A stretch of DNA of 64,000 bases, from the NCBI GenBank assembly GCA_033557465.1, contig CM066031.1, positions 1,226,957,312 through 1,227,021,311 of the forward strand, given 5' to 3'. The position numbers were made by a program, and so were the translations under genes. Positions within the stretch are counted from its first letter, which is position 1. Every line of letters begins with the position of its first letter. The stretch is from Ichthyophis bannanicus. Taxonomy: Eukaryota > Chordata > Amphibia > Gymnophiona > Ichthyophiidae. Below, one piece after another: positions 23,157-34,866 of the stretch. The notes beneath the pieces were generated by a model. That model was not told where the DNA came from. It ran no database searches and saw nothing but the letters and a program-made list of their open reading frames with translations.

Positions 23157-23315
23157 CATTCAGAGCACTGGTGACCCAAATAGTGGACCAAGTGGAGCCA
23201 GCCATCTCGTCTAGCCTTGCCTCAGAAGTCATTACTGTTTTCCAGTATTACAACTTTTTCACCAGTCAGAATGTGAGCGATCTCAAAAGCTACATAGTCC
23301 GCCTAGCCAAAGAAG
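23157..23315 (+). CDS. Exon of RIPOR (FAM65) family gene
   Basis: A 159-bp exon, acceptor ccatctgcag ending at 23156, donor gtaagc at 23316, phase 1 at both sides. It encodes about 53 residues: FRALVTQIVDQVEPAISSSL, then EVITVFQYYNFFTSQNVSDL and KSYIVRLAKE. The pattern 'EVITVFQYYNFF...NVSDL..YI..LAKE' is the most RIPOR-like part of the set in my reading. Predicted to be paired helices of a HEAT/armadillo-like repeat. Confidence 0.7.
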
Positions 23316-23451
23316 GTAAGCGCATTTAATTCTCTTTTGGCATTGCAGATGGCTCTCTCTTTGTGTACTCCTCTGCATGTGCACATCTGAAGGTCAAGAA
23401 GATGCATGGGTAAGACCTGCATGGAAGTTACTGATATCAGAAATGGAGAAT

Positions 23452-23467
23452 GGGGGGGGGGGGGGGG
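23452..23467 (+). repeat. Homopolymer G run
   Basis: Uninterrupted run of about 16 G within the intron. It is G-quadruplex-prone and also a likely place for sequencing-length error. Confidence 0.7.
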
Positions 23468-23689
23468 ATTTTAGATTAAGTGAGCAGAAAGGCACCTATG
23501 TTGGCATTGTTTTTATTTTTTTTAAAAATCCCTCCAAAAAAGGTGTAAATTCTATTTTTTTTGTCGGACAACCACATATGCTGGTCATCCAATACAGGGC
23601 AGACCTCTCACAAATAGTCCATTTTGATTTATTAGAAAGAGTAATAAAAGAAGAAACAAGGAAATAATCTCATAACAAGAAGTAACTGC

Positions 23690-24440
23690 CGACACAGAGC
23701 CTGTGTTTCAAATTGAATAATATCCAAACAGTTCTGTTTCAGGGCTAAAGGTACTTATCTGCAGTCTTGAGAATCATCACTGAGCTTTCAATTCAGCTAC
23801 ATAGGTAAAGGCATAAGATGCTGACAGCACTACACTGTTATATATACCTGGTGAACATCCTATAGAGTGTCACACAGACCAAATCAGTGCAATCAAAAAA
23901 ATCTAAGAATGCAAATTCTATAGTCCTTAAATAAGAGACATCCACTCCACCTCCATATTCAAACCAGCAGATTGCACAATGTTGAGTCAAAAGATCCATG
24001 ATTGTTCTTTATAGTTTAGCAATCGTTTACAAATGCCACCCGAATAGAAAGGGGCACTTGGTCAATAACCCACCACTTGAGAGAAAGAATGATTACAGTC
24101 AATATGATGTTGAATTATAGGAGCTGAAACAGTCATAGTTTTTAATTTAGATCGATGTTCACACAACTGAATCTTAGGAGTACATCAGGTCTGACCCATG
24201 TAAAACAACCCACATGGGCACTAAATCAAATAGACCACAAATGTACACAAGCAGGTGCTAGAAAATTGGTTAGTTTATGTTCTCCCAATAGGATAGTAAC
24301 ACCATTGATTACTCTCCCAGGTGCCCTCACAAAAATCACACCAGCCACACTTAAAGTGACCCAAAGAAAGATCGGGTTGGGGCAATGGGATCAACATGTT
24401 GTGTACTACCAGATCCCAAATGTTCGATCCCTGGGAGTAA
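23690..24440 (-). mobile_element. Penelope-like element fragment (GIY-YIG part)
   Basis: Read on the minus strand in broken frames: HFKCGWCDFCEGTW (24318-24370), VVYLI-stop-CPCGLFYMGQT (about 24190-24240), QLCEHRSKLKT, APIIQHHIDCNHSFSQ (24082-24128), then LLNYKEQSWIF and GLNMEVEW. This order is that of the C-terminal GIY-YIG endonuclease of Penelope-like retroelements. Stops and a deletion make it a pseudogene. Confidence 0.6.
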
Positions 24441-24479
24441 GAAAACAATAAATAGTCATCATCCGCCTGGCCTTAAAAA

Positions 24480-24800
24480 GAGCCTTCCTTTTAGTCAGTT
24501 TTTACGCATTTGTTGCATCTGTTCTTCTTTGGACGAATTTTGAGTACAAGCGGTGTGCTGTATGAGCAGTTTTTTAAATGTGCTGTCCCACTGATGTGAT
24601 CCATCGGGCTTACAAGCATGCCCATTGGGCACATCAGGAGTGGCACTTGGTCAATAACCCGCCACTTAAGTTGAGAGAAAGAATGATTACAGTCAATATG
24701 ATGTTGAGCCAAAGGAGCTGAAACAGTCATAGTTTTTCATATGGATCAATGTTCACACAACTGAACTTTAAGAGTTTTTGTGTACTGTTTAGAACTGACC
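24480..24800 (-). mobile_element. Second Penelope-like fragment
   Basis: Contains VSAPLAQHHIDCNHSFSQLK and WRVIDQVPL on the minus strand. The 24643-24778 part is a direct repeat of 24053-24182. It ends against a CR1 fragment at about 24824. Confidence 0.55.
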
Positions 24801-24823
24801 TCCAGAAAGATTGTAAAATATAT

Positions 24824-25930
24824 ATAAGAACATAAGAAATGCCATACTGGTCCAGACCAAGGTCCATCAAGCCCAATATCCTGTTTCCAACAGTGGCCAA
24901 TCCAGATCACAAATAACTGGCAGGTACCCAAAGTTCACAGTTTCCACAGTGCTCATCCTGGGGTAAGCAGTGGATTTCCCGGGTTCTCTTTAATAATAGT
25001 TTATGGACCTTTCCTCCAGGAACTTGTTTACACTTTTTTAAACCCAGCTACACTAACAGCTTTTACTACATCTTCTGGTAACAATTCCAGAGTTTGATTA
25101 CCCGTTGAGTGAAAAAATACTTTCTCTTATCAGTTTTAAATGGGTTACATTATAGCTTCATTGGGTGTTCTCTAGTCTTTCTACTTTTTGATGGCGTAAA
25201 CAACCAATCTACGTTTACCCGTTCCACTCCATTCATTAATTTATAGACCTCTATCATATCTTCCCTCAGTCTCTTTTCCAGGTTGAAGAGCCCTAATCTT
25301 TTTAGCCTCTCTTCATAGAGGTATCCTTCCATCCCCTTTACCATTTTGGTGGCTCTTCTCTGTACCTTTTCCAATAACGCTATATCCTTTTTATGATATG
25401 GCGAACAGAATTGCACACAATATTAAGGTATAGTCAAACCATGGAATGATACAGAGGCATTATAATATCCTTGGTTTTATTCTCCATTCCTTTCCTTATA
25501 ATTCCTAGCATTATATTAGCTTTCTTGGCTGCAGCTGCACACTGGATAGAGGGTTTCAACATATTATCCACAAAGATGCCTAAATCTTTTTCCCAGTTTG
25601 TGGTTTCTAAGGTGGTACCTTGCATCATGTAACCAAAGTTTGGGTTGTTCTTTCTTAGGTACATAACTTTGCACTTCTCCACATTAAATTTCATCTGCCA
25701 TTTGGACGTCCAGTCTTCCAGTTTATCAAGGTCCTCTTGCAATTTTTCACAATCCTCTTGGGTTTTAACAACTTCGAATAATTTTGTGTCATCTGCAGAT
25801 TTGATCACCTCACTCATTTTTCCCATTTCCAGGTCATTTATGAATATGTTAAAAAGCAGCGGGCCCAGCACAGATCCCTGGGGTACTCCACTATTCACTT
25901 TTTTCCATTGAGAAAATTGGCCATTTAGCT
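24824..25930 (-). mobile_element. CR1 LINE 3' part
   Basis: A 1.1-kb CR1 copy with RT C-terminal frames (NSGVPQGSVLGPLLFNIF; the catalytic box reads SADDTKLF instead of FADD). A frameshift lies near 25425. The 3' end is at about 24824. It is the same subfamily as the CR1 at 17.3-18.8 kb but older. Confidence 0.8.
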
Positions 25931-26130
25931 CAACTATAGGCCTTTTATCTGGAAACCAGATGATATATGACCATGGAGATCTGTGATATGTACATTTGGC
26001 ATAATAAAAAAGTTTAACATAAAATGAATGTGTAAAATGAACAGTAAGAAATACCCAAAAATTGGGAAAAATTGAGGAAAATCTGAGAATGAAGCAAAAC
26101 TGTTTTGGTTCTGTGCATCCCTAATACTGA

Positions 26131-28292
26131 CAGAAACATAGAAACATAAAAATATGATGACAGAAAAAGATCACATGGCCTATCTAGTCTGTCCTTCCAT
26201 ATCAACAACTACAACGGTCCCCTTTTTTCCTTTAGAGATCCTCTGTGTTTGTCAGATGCTTTTTTAAATTCAGATACTGTCCTCATCTCTACCACCTCTA
26301 CTGGGAGACTATTCCATGGATCCACCACTCTTTCCATAAAGAAATATTTCCGCATATCACTCCTGAATCTATCCCCCTTCACCCTCATCCCATGTCAGCT
26401 CATAGCAGAACTTGCTTTCAATTGAAAGAGGCTCTCTCCCTGAACATGTATGCCATGGAGATATTTAAACATCTCAATCATATCACCTCTATCCCACCTT
26501 TCCTCTAAGGTGTACATATTAAGATCCTTAAGTCTGTCCTCATATGTGTTATAATGAAGACCACTAACCATTTTAGTAGCCACCTTCTGTACTGACTCCA
26601 TCCTGTTTATATCCTTTTGAAGGTGCGGTCTCCAGAATTGCACACTATACTGCAAATGAATTTGCACCAAAGACTTATACAGAGGCACTATCACCTCCTT
26701 TTTTCTGCTAGTCATTCCTCTCCGTATGCACCCAAGCATCCTTCCAGCATTTGCTGTCGCCTTTTCTACCTGTTTAGCTCCTTTAAGATCATCAGACACA
26801 ACCATGCCTAGGTCCCACTCTTCTTTAGTGGAAAAAAGTACTTCACCCGCTATACTATATTGCTCCCTTGGATTGCTGCAGCCCAAATGCATGGCCTTAC
26901 ATTTTTTAACATTAAATCCCAGCTGTCAAATTCTAGACCATTCTTCAAGCTTAGCTAGATCCCTCCTCATGTTACCTACACCTTCCTGGGTGTCTACTCT
27001 ATTGCAGATTTTGGTATCATCCGCAAAGAGGCAAACCTTACCCAACAGCCCTTCCGCTATATCACTAACAAAGATGTTAAAAAGAATCGGACTAAGGATA
27101 GATCCCTGGGGCACAACACTGGTAACATCCTTCTCCTCAGAGTGAGCTCCATTTACCTATACTCTTTGTCGCCTCCCACCCAACCAATCTCTAACCCAAG
27201 CAGTAATTTTAGGGTCCATCCCTAGGGTGCTCATTTTGTTTATAAGTCGCCTGTGAGGAACAGTGTCAAAGGCTTTACTGAAATCTAAATACACCACATC
27301 TAGGGCTCTCCTTCGGTCTAACTCCCTGGTCACCCAGTCAAAGAAGTCAATCAGATTTGTCTGACAAAACCTGCCTCTGGTGAATCCATGCTGCCTCGAA
27401 TCCTGTAATCCGCTGGACTTCAGAAACCTCACTATTTTCTCTTTCAGCAGCGTTTCCAATAATTTACTCACCACCAAAGTTAAACTAACTGGCCTGTAGT
27501 TTTCAACCACATCCTTACTTCCGCTTTTGTGTAAAGGCACCACATGAGCCTCTCTCCAGTCCTTTGGCACCACTCCCGACTCCAATGAGGTATTGAAAAG
27601 GTCAGTAGGTGGAGCTGCTAGAATGTCCCAAAGTTCCCTCAGTATTCTAGGGTGTATCCCATCTGGTCCCATCGCTTTGTCTACTTTACATTGAGCTAGT
27701 TTCTCACGAACACAGTCTTCTGAAAATTGTTTAAGATGTCCCTCGCTTCTGTTCCTGTTTGTGGGTGTTTTCTGAGGTCCTGCTCCTGGTTCTTCATCTG
27801 TGAGCACAGAACAGAAATATTTGTTAAGCAATTCCACTTTATCCTCATCAGCTTCTACATATTCCTCCCCTTCACCCTTGAGTCTGACAATACCACTTTT
27901 GCCCTCCCTCTTCTCACTAACATATCTGAAAAATGTCTTATCCCCCCCATTTTATTGCATTGGCTATTTCCTCCTCTTTTTGAATCTTTGCTTTCCTGAC
28001 TACTTTGCTAGCTTCTCTAAGTTTTTCCAAATATAGATGCCTGTCTTCCTCTCTCTGTGATCTCTTGTATTTCATGAAGGCCTCCCTCTTTTTCTTCACC
28101 TTTTCAGCTACTTTTTTTGAAAGCCATAGCGGTCTCCTTTTTATTTTACCTTTATTTACCATTTAACAAGAAGGTTGGTTGCCCTTAAAATATCCCCTTT
28201 AAGTTTTGCCCACTGTTTTTCTACATCCCCCAGCTGTTCCCATCCCGCTAATGACTCCCTGAGGTATTGGCACATCTTGGCAAAATAAAGTC
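26131..28292 (-). mobile_element. CR1-type LINE, RT half (split by element A)
   Basis: Minus-strand CR1 of another subfamily. From 3' to 5': 3' end near 26131 (agaaacatagaaacat), C-terminal frame 26395-26892 (GDMIEMFKYLHG), RT frame 26926-27114 (VCLFADDTKI), and RT N-terminal frame 27157-27837 (PVSLTLVVSKLLE, YLDFSKAFDTVPHRRL). The linker with a basic KRRPLWLSKKV region is 27938-28162. Frameshifts separate these. The coding sequence is interrupted at 28295 by Harbinger element A and resumes at 30634. Confidence 0.8.
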
Positions 28293-29302
28293 TAAGGGGT
28301 ATGTTTACTAAACCGCGCAATTGTGCGGGGCGCACTTGAGCGTGTGCTAAGGTACCTTAGCGCATGTTAATAGTGCGTTTTTGTGCCATGCACACGTGCG
28401 CGCAACATTAATGGGCCCGCACAAGTGCGCGGCGCGCTGAAGTGCGATAGAGGCGTGGAAAGGCATTCCGAGGGCGGAGGAAGGCTCCCGAGGGGCGGAG
28501 GAACAGGGTCAATGGGTGGAGAGTGGGAGGAGCGGGGCTGAAATTCCAGCTTAAACATACCGCGAATGAAAACCTTGTGTTAGAGCCGATTTAAAGGGAA
28601 GAGAAACCATTTCTGTCAGCAATGTACAGCAAAACCGGGGAAACCTACAAAATGTGAGCAGTGTGATACATGTGCACAGAGCAAAATAGCAAATAAAAAT
28701 GGAAAATGACCACAACAAAATTCCAAAAAATTATAATCCAGCTGGCCAATAGTGATATCAATGGGCAACATTAAAAAGCACTCCCAGGAAAGCTCCAAAA
28801 AAAGAAATGATTTTTGCAGGGGTCTATGCTCTGGCAGCAGCAGCACACGGTGCTACACCTGACTGAAGCAGACAGAGATATCCAAGGTGATTCTGCAGAA
28901 ACTACCTATCTCACAGTTAACACTGCTTTGGACCTCTAGCACAGCCTCATTCAGCCATGGAAGGTGCTGTGGACCTGGTGCTGGGCGCCTCACCGCACCC
29001 TCAGGGTGAGCACAGTACCCGCACAATGTGACGGTGTGTAGCTACTCTGTGCCAGTAAAACACACGGTCAGTACCCCCTACCAGGCCGAGGTGCTGTGGG
29101 GGTGCACATGGTCACTTCCCCCTACCAGGCCCAGGTGCTGTGGGGGTGCATATCCCATCTTTTGTTTCTCTGTGGACAGCTGATTTGCATGTGCAGTGCA
29201 TCATGGGTACGGGTGGGCTAACCCTATCCAGCTGACCACAGCAGACTGTCTGTGTGGTGACATGCAGGCTCTCTGCAGCCAGCCAGGGGCTTGCTAGCAG
29301 TA

Positions 29303-29850
29303 GTAGAGCTGTAGCCCAATGGTTACTTCACTGCCTGTGAAACCAGAAGTCATGGGTTCAATCCCACAGTGGGATTATTTGATAGGCCTTCCCAAAGCAT
29401 TATCTCTTTTTAATGTACATTTTTGCTGCCAGCAATAACACCCTCATCGTACTGTACCCATAAGGTGCCTCAGAGGGCACTTTATAGGGCGCCCTATAGG
29501 TTACCTTATGGTTACCGTCCATATAAGGTGCACTATACGTTATCCTGTGGAGCAACTTACAGGGTGCCCTATAGGGGACATTTTAGGGTGCCGTGGCGGA
29601 CAGTGCACTTTATAATGTGCCCTATGGAGTGCCTTATGGGGTGCCTTATACGGCATTTTCAATTACAGCACGTGAGGGCGTGTTTGCTGGCAGCAATTAA
29701 TAAAATAAAAATAAAGTGCTGCAGGAAACAAAACATACATTGCAAAGCTGATGCCTCAGCCAGCCTTACGTATTAGGCACCCTGGGGAGTAAACTCATGA
29801 CCCCTGTATCAGCAGTCAGTGCCTTAACCATTGTGCTCCACTGCTGCTTC
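29303..29850. repeat. Palindromic cassette with convergent tRNA-like modules (element A)
   Basis: Left module 29303-29374 (+): A-box-like gtagcccaatggtta, B-box gggttcaatccc. Right module 29779-29850 (-) has the same features inverted. Between them lies an imperfect palindrome full of cttatagggcgcc-type motifs, with gctgccagcaa near each edge. Confidence 0.6.
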
Positions 29851-30149
29851 TCCTTGCATGTCAGCGCACCTACTTATGCTTTTCATTCCTTGAACTGCAC
29901 AGTGCTGCCATCAAAAACAGTACTCTGACCTTGCGGTACCTCATACGGCACACTATAAAGCGCCCTTTAAGCAACATTCTAGGGTGCTTTGGCGGACAGT
30001 GCACTTTAAAATGTGCCTTATGGGGCGCCTTATGTTAACACGCTTTGAGAGTGTGTTTGCAAGTAGTGCTAATTAAAATAAACATAAAATGCCTCCTAAA
30101 GCAATCTTCCCCATGATATGTAACGCTTCAGCCAGCCTTGTTCACTGGT

Positions 30150-30217
30150 CACTGTGGGGATTGAATCCCTGATCCCTGCACCATTGTTCAGTGTCTTAAC
30201 CATTGTGCTGTGGTTCT
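30150..30217 (-). repeat. tRNA-like module
   Basis: Minus-strand copy with cacaatggttaagacac (A-box side) and gggattcaatccc (B box). It is one of three consecutive same-strand copies in element A. Confidence 0.5.
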
Positions 30218-30357
30218 GTTCCTGTGCTTACACATCAGCACGCCGCCTTATGCCGCCCACTATTAATATGCCTGCTAAAGCAATAGCGTGCCACCTTATG
30301 CCGCCCACTATTACACTGGCTCATAAAGTAATGCCTCAGCCAGCTGTCTTCATTGGG

Positions 30358-30428
30358 CACTGTGGGGGATTGAACCCCTGATCCCTGCACCATTGGTAGG
30401 TGTTTTCACCATTGTGCTGTGGCTCTGC
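30358..30428 (-). repeat. tRNA-like module
   Basis: Minus-strand copy with cacaatggtgaaaacacc and B box ggggttcaatccc. It lies about 210 bp from the previous module. Confidence 0.5.
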
Positions 30429-30633
30429 TCTTTGGCTTGCACATCAGCGCGCCACTTATGCTTCCCGCGCAGCTTTCTCATGCGCTAATGTGCGGGGCGC
30501 ACATGGGTGCCGCGCACCTTAGCGCATATTTAAATCCTGGTTTTTCTTTTTCAGATAGAAATGCCCACTCCTTATATGGCACCCGCACACTAGCGCGGCC
30601 CGCACATTAGCGGGGTTTTAGTAAACATGCCCC

Positions 30634-31061
30634 TAAGACCCTCACCTTTGAATGGATTCTAACAGCCCTAGTCCTAATACTGAACCACACCATCTGGTGA
30701 TCACTGGATGCAAAACGATCTCCCACTATAACATCAGAAACACTTTCACCATTGGTAAGCACCAAGTCCAGTATGGCCCCTTCACGTGTGGGATCTGTTA
30801 CCAATTGCTTGAATAGTTCTCTCTGTAGAGAATCCAGGCTCTCTTTACTTCTAGATGATACTGCAGCCGGAATGTGCCAATCAACATCTGGCATATTGAA
30901 ATCCCCTATCAGTAACACTTCCCCTTTCCTAACAATGCTGCGTATGGCTTCAATAAACTCTCTGTCCACCTCTTCCTCTTGTGAGGGAGGTCTGTATATC
31001 ATGCCAATGCAAATAGATTTCTCTTTCCCTCTTTCTAGTTTAACCCACATGTCATCTGGAT
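30634..31061 (-). pseudogene. CR1 endonuclease domain (continuation of the split LINE)
   Basis: A 147-residue minus-strand frame with APE endonuclease motifs: GMIYRPPSQEE, LLIGDFNMPDVDW, GAILDLVLTN and SSDHQMVWF. It is the 5' coding part of the CR1 that continues at 28292 after removal of element A. It is truncated at its 5' side near 31061. Confidence 0.8.
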
Positions 31062-32079
31062 GTCAGTATGCATTTAAGCAGATTGCTGCAGAATATTTTG
31101 GGCCCTTGCACAAAATGAATCAAATCTATCTTACAAAAGGCCTGCAGATTATTCAGGGATGACAAGTCTAACCTTGGAGTGACCCCGGGGTCACATAAAC
31201 TCTTTGGGGGGAGGGGGAGAGCCGAGGAAAAGAAAATCTAACGATATGGAATCCTGGGGTAATGGATGTGATCGCTGCGGTGAGGCTGTCATTTAGTTAT
31301 GGAAGCAAAAATGAAATGACTCATCAGCACATATAAAGGCACATTTTAGAAAGGCAGTGCATGTGGTTGCAGCGACGTCCAAGTGAAAACGTCTGCAAGT
31401 CTATTTCAATTTTAAAGATGAAGGAGGGCAAGTGTAAGACCAATCTAAAATCGACATACTCCGCCCTCAGCATTGATATTTATGTGTGTCACAGCAAATC
31501 AAGAAATACAGGCACACATGAGGATGTGCTCTGCGTGCAGCGGAAGAAGCTATTTTACGAATGTACAGGTGGGAAATATAAACAAAGGAAACCCTGTGAC
31601 TTCCACATGTGCGTGCTGGTATTTTGGATCACACACATGCAAATGTTGGCACGCACACATGTATCATGGCCATTTTGGAAATATAGACATCCCCCCGCTC
31701 TTCCTCCAATACAGATGGCTCTATGTCCACTGAAATAACATGTGGAGGAGGAAATAAATATTGGGGGATTAAGAGATATGACCTTCTTATTCTTTGCCAT
31801 CAAGAGCTGACCAAAACAAGCACTCTTTGGAATGAAAATAAAGGAAAACACACAGAATAACGATAACAGAATGAACCAGACCTGATGATTCAAACAAAGG
31901 AACCAAAATTGGGAGACAATGTTAGAACAAGAACAACAGAAAGATGCGAATATAAGGGAAAAGGAGATCAGGGTAAAGGAAAACAGAAATAGGTTAAGTA
32001 GCCGCATCCCCATATGCTATGAAGAAGAAATAAGTTTTCAAATCTTTCCTGAAACGAGAATAAGATGACTGAACTCTAA
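31062..32079. other. Intron and unclassified repeat
   Basis: No gene. The 31600-32076 part continues at 35813 beyond element B (the sequence reads on after one copy of taa), so it belongs to an older repeat or unique DNA invaded by B. The 152-residue minus frame at 31555-32013 is leucine/phenylalanine-rich without a known domain. Confidence 0.4.
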
Positions 32080-32267
32080 GGGGTATGTTTACTAAACCAT
32101 CTTAATGTTACCGGCGCTGGTTGCAGCGATAATGTGAAGAATGCCATATAAGGAGTGGGCGTTCTGGCGGCAAGGTAGCAAGAATCTGTGTCGCGCGATA
32201 GTGGGCACCGTGGCACGTTAACGCATGTTAACCCTAAGTTCATGCCTGCACAGTGCTAGAAGCTATA

Positions 32268-32722
32268 AAGATGTAGCCCACTGGTTACTGCAATGAATGT
32301 GGAGGCAGAGGTCATGGGTTTGATCCTGAAGTGGTGTTATGTAAGAAGGTTGTCTGAGGCAATTCCTTTTAATCTAAATCAGTGCTGTCTGAGGCATTTC
32401 CTTTTTTAAGTTAAATCAATGCTACCAGAAAAAACACCCTCACAGTGCCATAACATAAGGTGCCGCATAAGGCGCCCTATAAGGCATTCCATAGGGCACA
32501 TTATAAAGTGCCCTGTCTGCCAAGGCGCCTTCTAATGTGCTCTATAGGGCACCTTATGAGGCACCTTAAGGTTACAGCACTGTGAGGGTGCATTTTGCGG
32601 GCAGCACTGATTTAAATCAAAAGGAAAAGCCTCAGACAGCTGTATTAAATAACACCACTGTGGGATCAAACCCATGACCTCTAGCTCCACAGTCATTGAG
32701 GTAACCAGTGGGCTACATCTCT
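32268..32722. repeat. Palindromic cassette with convergent tRNA-like modules (element B)
   Basis: Module 32268-32335 (+) with tgtagcccactggttac and gtcatgggtttgatcc; mirrored module 32655-32722 (-). The centre (near 32495) is a chain of gccctataaggc / gccttatagggc steps. The two halves are nearly complementary across more than 200 bp, so it could extrude as a cruciform or be transcribed into a long hairpin. Confidence 0.65.
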
Positions 32723-33600
32723 ACAGCTACTAACACACTGCTGGCTGGCTACAGAAAGACTGCAGGTGACCACACAAACTGTCTGCTGTGGTCACCAGGC
32801 TAGGGTAAACCCACCCGTACCCATGATGCACTGCACATGCAGATCCACAGTCTACAGCTGATCACAAGATGGGGTATGCACCCCCACAGCACCTCGGCCT
32901 GGTAGGGGGAACTGACCATGTGTGTTACTGGCACAGAGTAGCTACAGACCGTGACATTGTGCAGGTCCTGTGCTCACCCTGAGGGTGAGGTGTGGGGCCC
33001 AGCACCAGGTCCGCAGCACCTGGCTTGCCTGAGATAGGCTATGCTGCAGGTCCCCATCAGTGCCAGTGTGTGACAGGTAGTCCTTGCAGATACACCTGTG
33101 TCCATCTGTATTTCCCAGTCACATCTAGCCCTTGTGGACTATGATGCACCCAGAATAGTGCATATCCTGTGTGGGTGCCATGGTCACATGTTATAAGTGA
33201 AGGGGGGTGTTTGGACCCAAAAGCAGAGTATCACCACCCAACCTGCCCTCTGTGGCTCAGGGTAGGGGACAGGATCACCCACCAACAGATCCACATTCTA
33301 CATCTCTGCAATGGTGGCAGTAGAGGGGACCATCAACCCCAGTACTGCTGGGGAACAGGCACCCTACAGGGCAGTCAATGCAGATATGTATGCATCACAT
33401 AAGGGAATGGCAGACAGGCAGAATGCTGGAAAAGCTCAGCTGCCCCCCACCACTATCTGACATTCACCAGCAGAGGGCACAGTCAGTCTCTACCCACTGC
33501 ATCCTGCAATGTGTTCCAGCCATACACATGCTAACTACAGACAGTCTGCTAGATAGTACATGTGCCTGGAGGAACTGTGTGCACCTAAAAATGGGATGTG

Positions 33601-33683
33601 TGGGTGGGTGGGTGGGAGGGAGGGAGGGAGTGAGTGAGAGAGAGAGAGAGAGAGCGCACGCACGCACGCACGCACACACAGCA
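33601..33683 (+). repeat. Compound microsatellite
   Basis: (gggt)n, (ggga)n, (ga)n and (cgca)n/(ca)n in direct succession within element B. Confidence 0.85.
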
Positions 33684-34184
33684 GGTAGGTCAGTGATTGG
33701 GCCCTAGAAAAGGGAACTCATAAATATCACTTAAGAAAAATACTGCATAGCACTATGGGGGAACCTAGACATGCAGTGGTCACTGCTCAGTCAGGGTGAG
33801 AGTGACCTCCCAGCATGACATGCTGTGGCCACCCTGTCCATGCAGGTGGTAGTCAGGCACTACAATGTCCCAGCCATTGCCCTATGCCCTGTGCAGATGC
33901 ATCCTGCCCAGGCCACCCTGTCCGGGCCATACCCACAGTACTTTGCTCCTTATTATGCACATTGGCAGGCTAACACTGGAAACAGTGCAAGCAGTGTGGG
34001 CTCAGTAAGGTGTAGGCAGCCACAACACACTGGATAGACATACACACACTCCCACACCTATGCCAGCATTGTGCAAATATAGAGGTTTGTGGCAGCCTTG
34101 GCCACCACACCAGTCCTGGGCATAGTGCGGGCATTGCTATGGTACACAATACTGTTGGGGTCACTCCCCGGGGTGGTAAACACT

Positions 34185-34315
34185 GTCAGAAGCAAAAACT
34201 GAAACACACTCCACAGATATCAGAAAGGTTGCTATGATGAATCTCTGTCAACATATTGTGTTTAACTTAGGATTTGTTAGCTGACATTAATCATAGCAAC
34301 CTTTTGATATATGTG
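34185..34315. repeat. Hairpin in core of element B
   Basis: The arms gatatcagaaaggttgctat and atagcaaccttttgatat flank about 60 bp. The same hairpin occurs in C (about 43035-43125) and D (about 47350-47455). Confidence 0.55.
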
Positions 34316-34477
34316 GAACGTGTTCTCAAGTTTAGGACGGCATTGCTAAGGTATGCAGGTGCCAATATTGGGAGATGCTGTTCCACGCAGGGCAAACAGC
34401 CTTACTTTCCATGAGGCTTTGGATAGTGTAGCCTGTGGGTGTGGGTGTTTGTGCCCCTATTGGCTGCTGCTCTAGGG

Positions 34478-34651
34478 CAGAGGTTCCCAACTCCGGTCCT
34501 GGCGGGCCAAACACTGTTCAGGTTTTCATGCTGTCGCTAATGAATATGCATGAATATATTTGCATACAAATGCAGCACAGGCATATTTATTAGGGACAGC
34601 ATGAAACCTGAATGGCGTTTGGCCCTCCAGGACTGCAGTTGGGAAACTCTG
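34478..34651. mobile_element. hAT MITE inside element B
   Basis: 174 bp, ends cagaggttcccaact and agttgggaaactctg, with a perfect 8-bp duplication ctctaggg (34470-34477 and 34652-34659). Orthologous copies sit at the same place in C and D. Confidence 0.85.
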
Positions 34652-34802
34652 CTCTAGGGATTGCACATGTTTATGGTGTCTGTACTCTGTAGAGTAAAAT
34701 GTAGGCGTTTCAGGCATGTTTATGTTATCTGCAATAAAGGTTCTGTCTTTATTACCACAGTTTAGTACTGGGTAAAATATGGGGACAAGTTTGGCAGGAG
34801 CC

Positions 34803-34866
34803 ACAGCTGGGACTTGAACCTGTGACCTTCTGCCCCTGAATGCACTGGTTGTGTGTACTGCACCAA
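34803..34866 (-). repeat. tRNA-like module (element B)
   Basis: The minus strand carries a good B box (aggttcaagtccc) and an accagtgcattcagg region. The homologues are at 42478 (C) and 46779 (D) on the + strand. Confidence 0.5.

Larger units (their letters stand above)
28296..30633. mobile_element. Large non-autonomous Harbinger-like element A
   Basis: 2338 bp; ends ggggtatgtttactaaacc and ttttagtaaacatgcccc; target duplication taa (28293-28295 and 30634-30636). It is inserted in a CR1 whose sequence continues cleanly on both sides. No transposase or Myb-like frame is seen. The interior includes a block (28580-28850) shared with C and D, and a block (28850-29180) shared with C at 44530-44860. 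It also has a palindromic tRNA-like cassette (29303-29850) and two further tRNA-like modules. Compared with C it lacks about 2 kb of core, so it is a deletion derivative. Confidence 0.7.

Noticed and set aside
23377..23667. 96-residue frame after the third exon
   Set aside because: It starts inside the intron after a consensus donor, contains a G-run-encoded glycine tract and has no partner acceptor.
33378..33707. 109-residue frame with a RERERERAHARTHAHT tail
   Set aside because: The tail is translated microsatellite.
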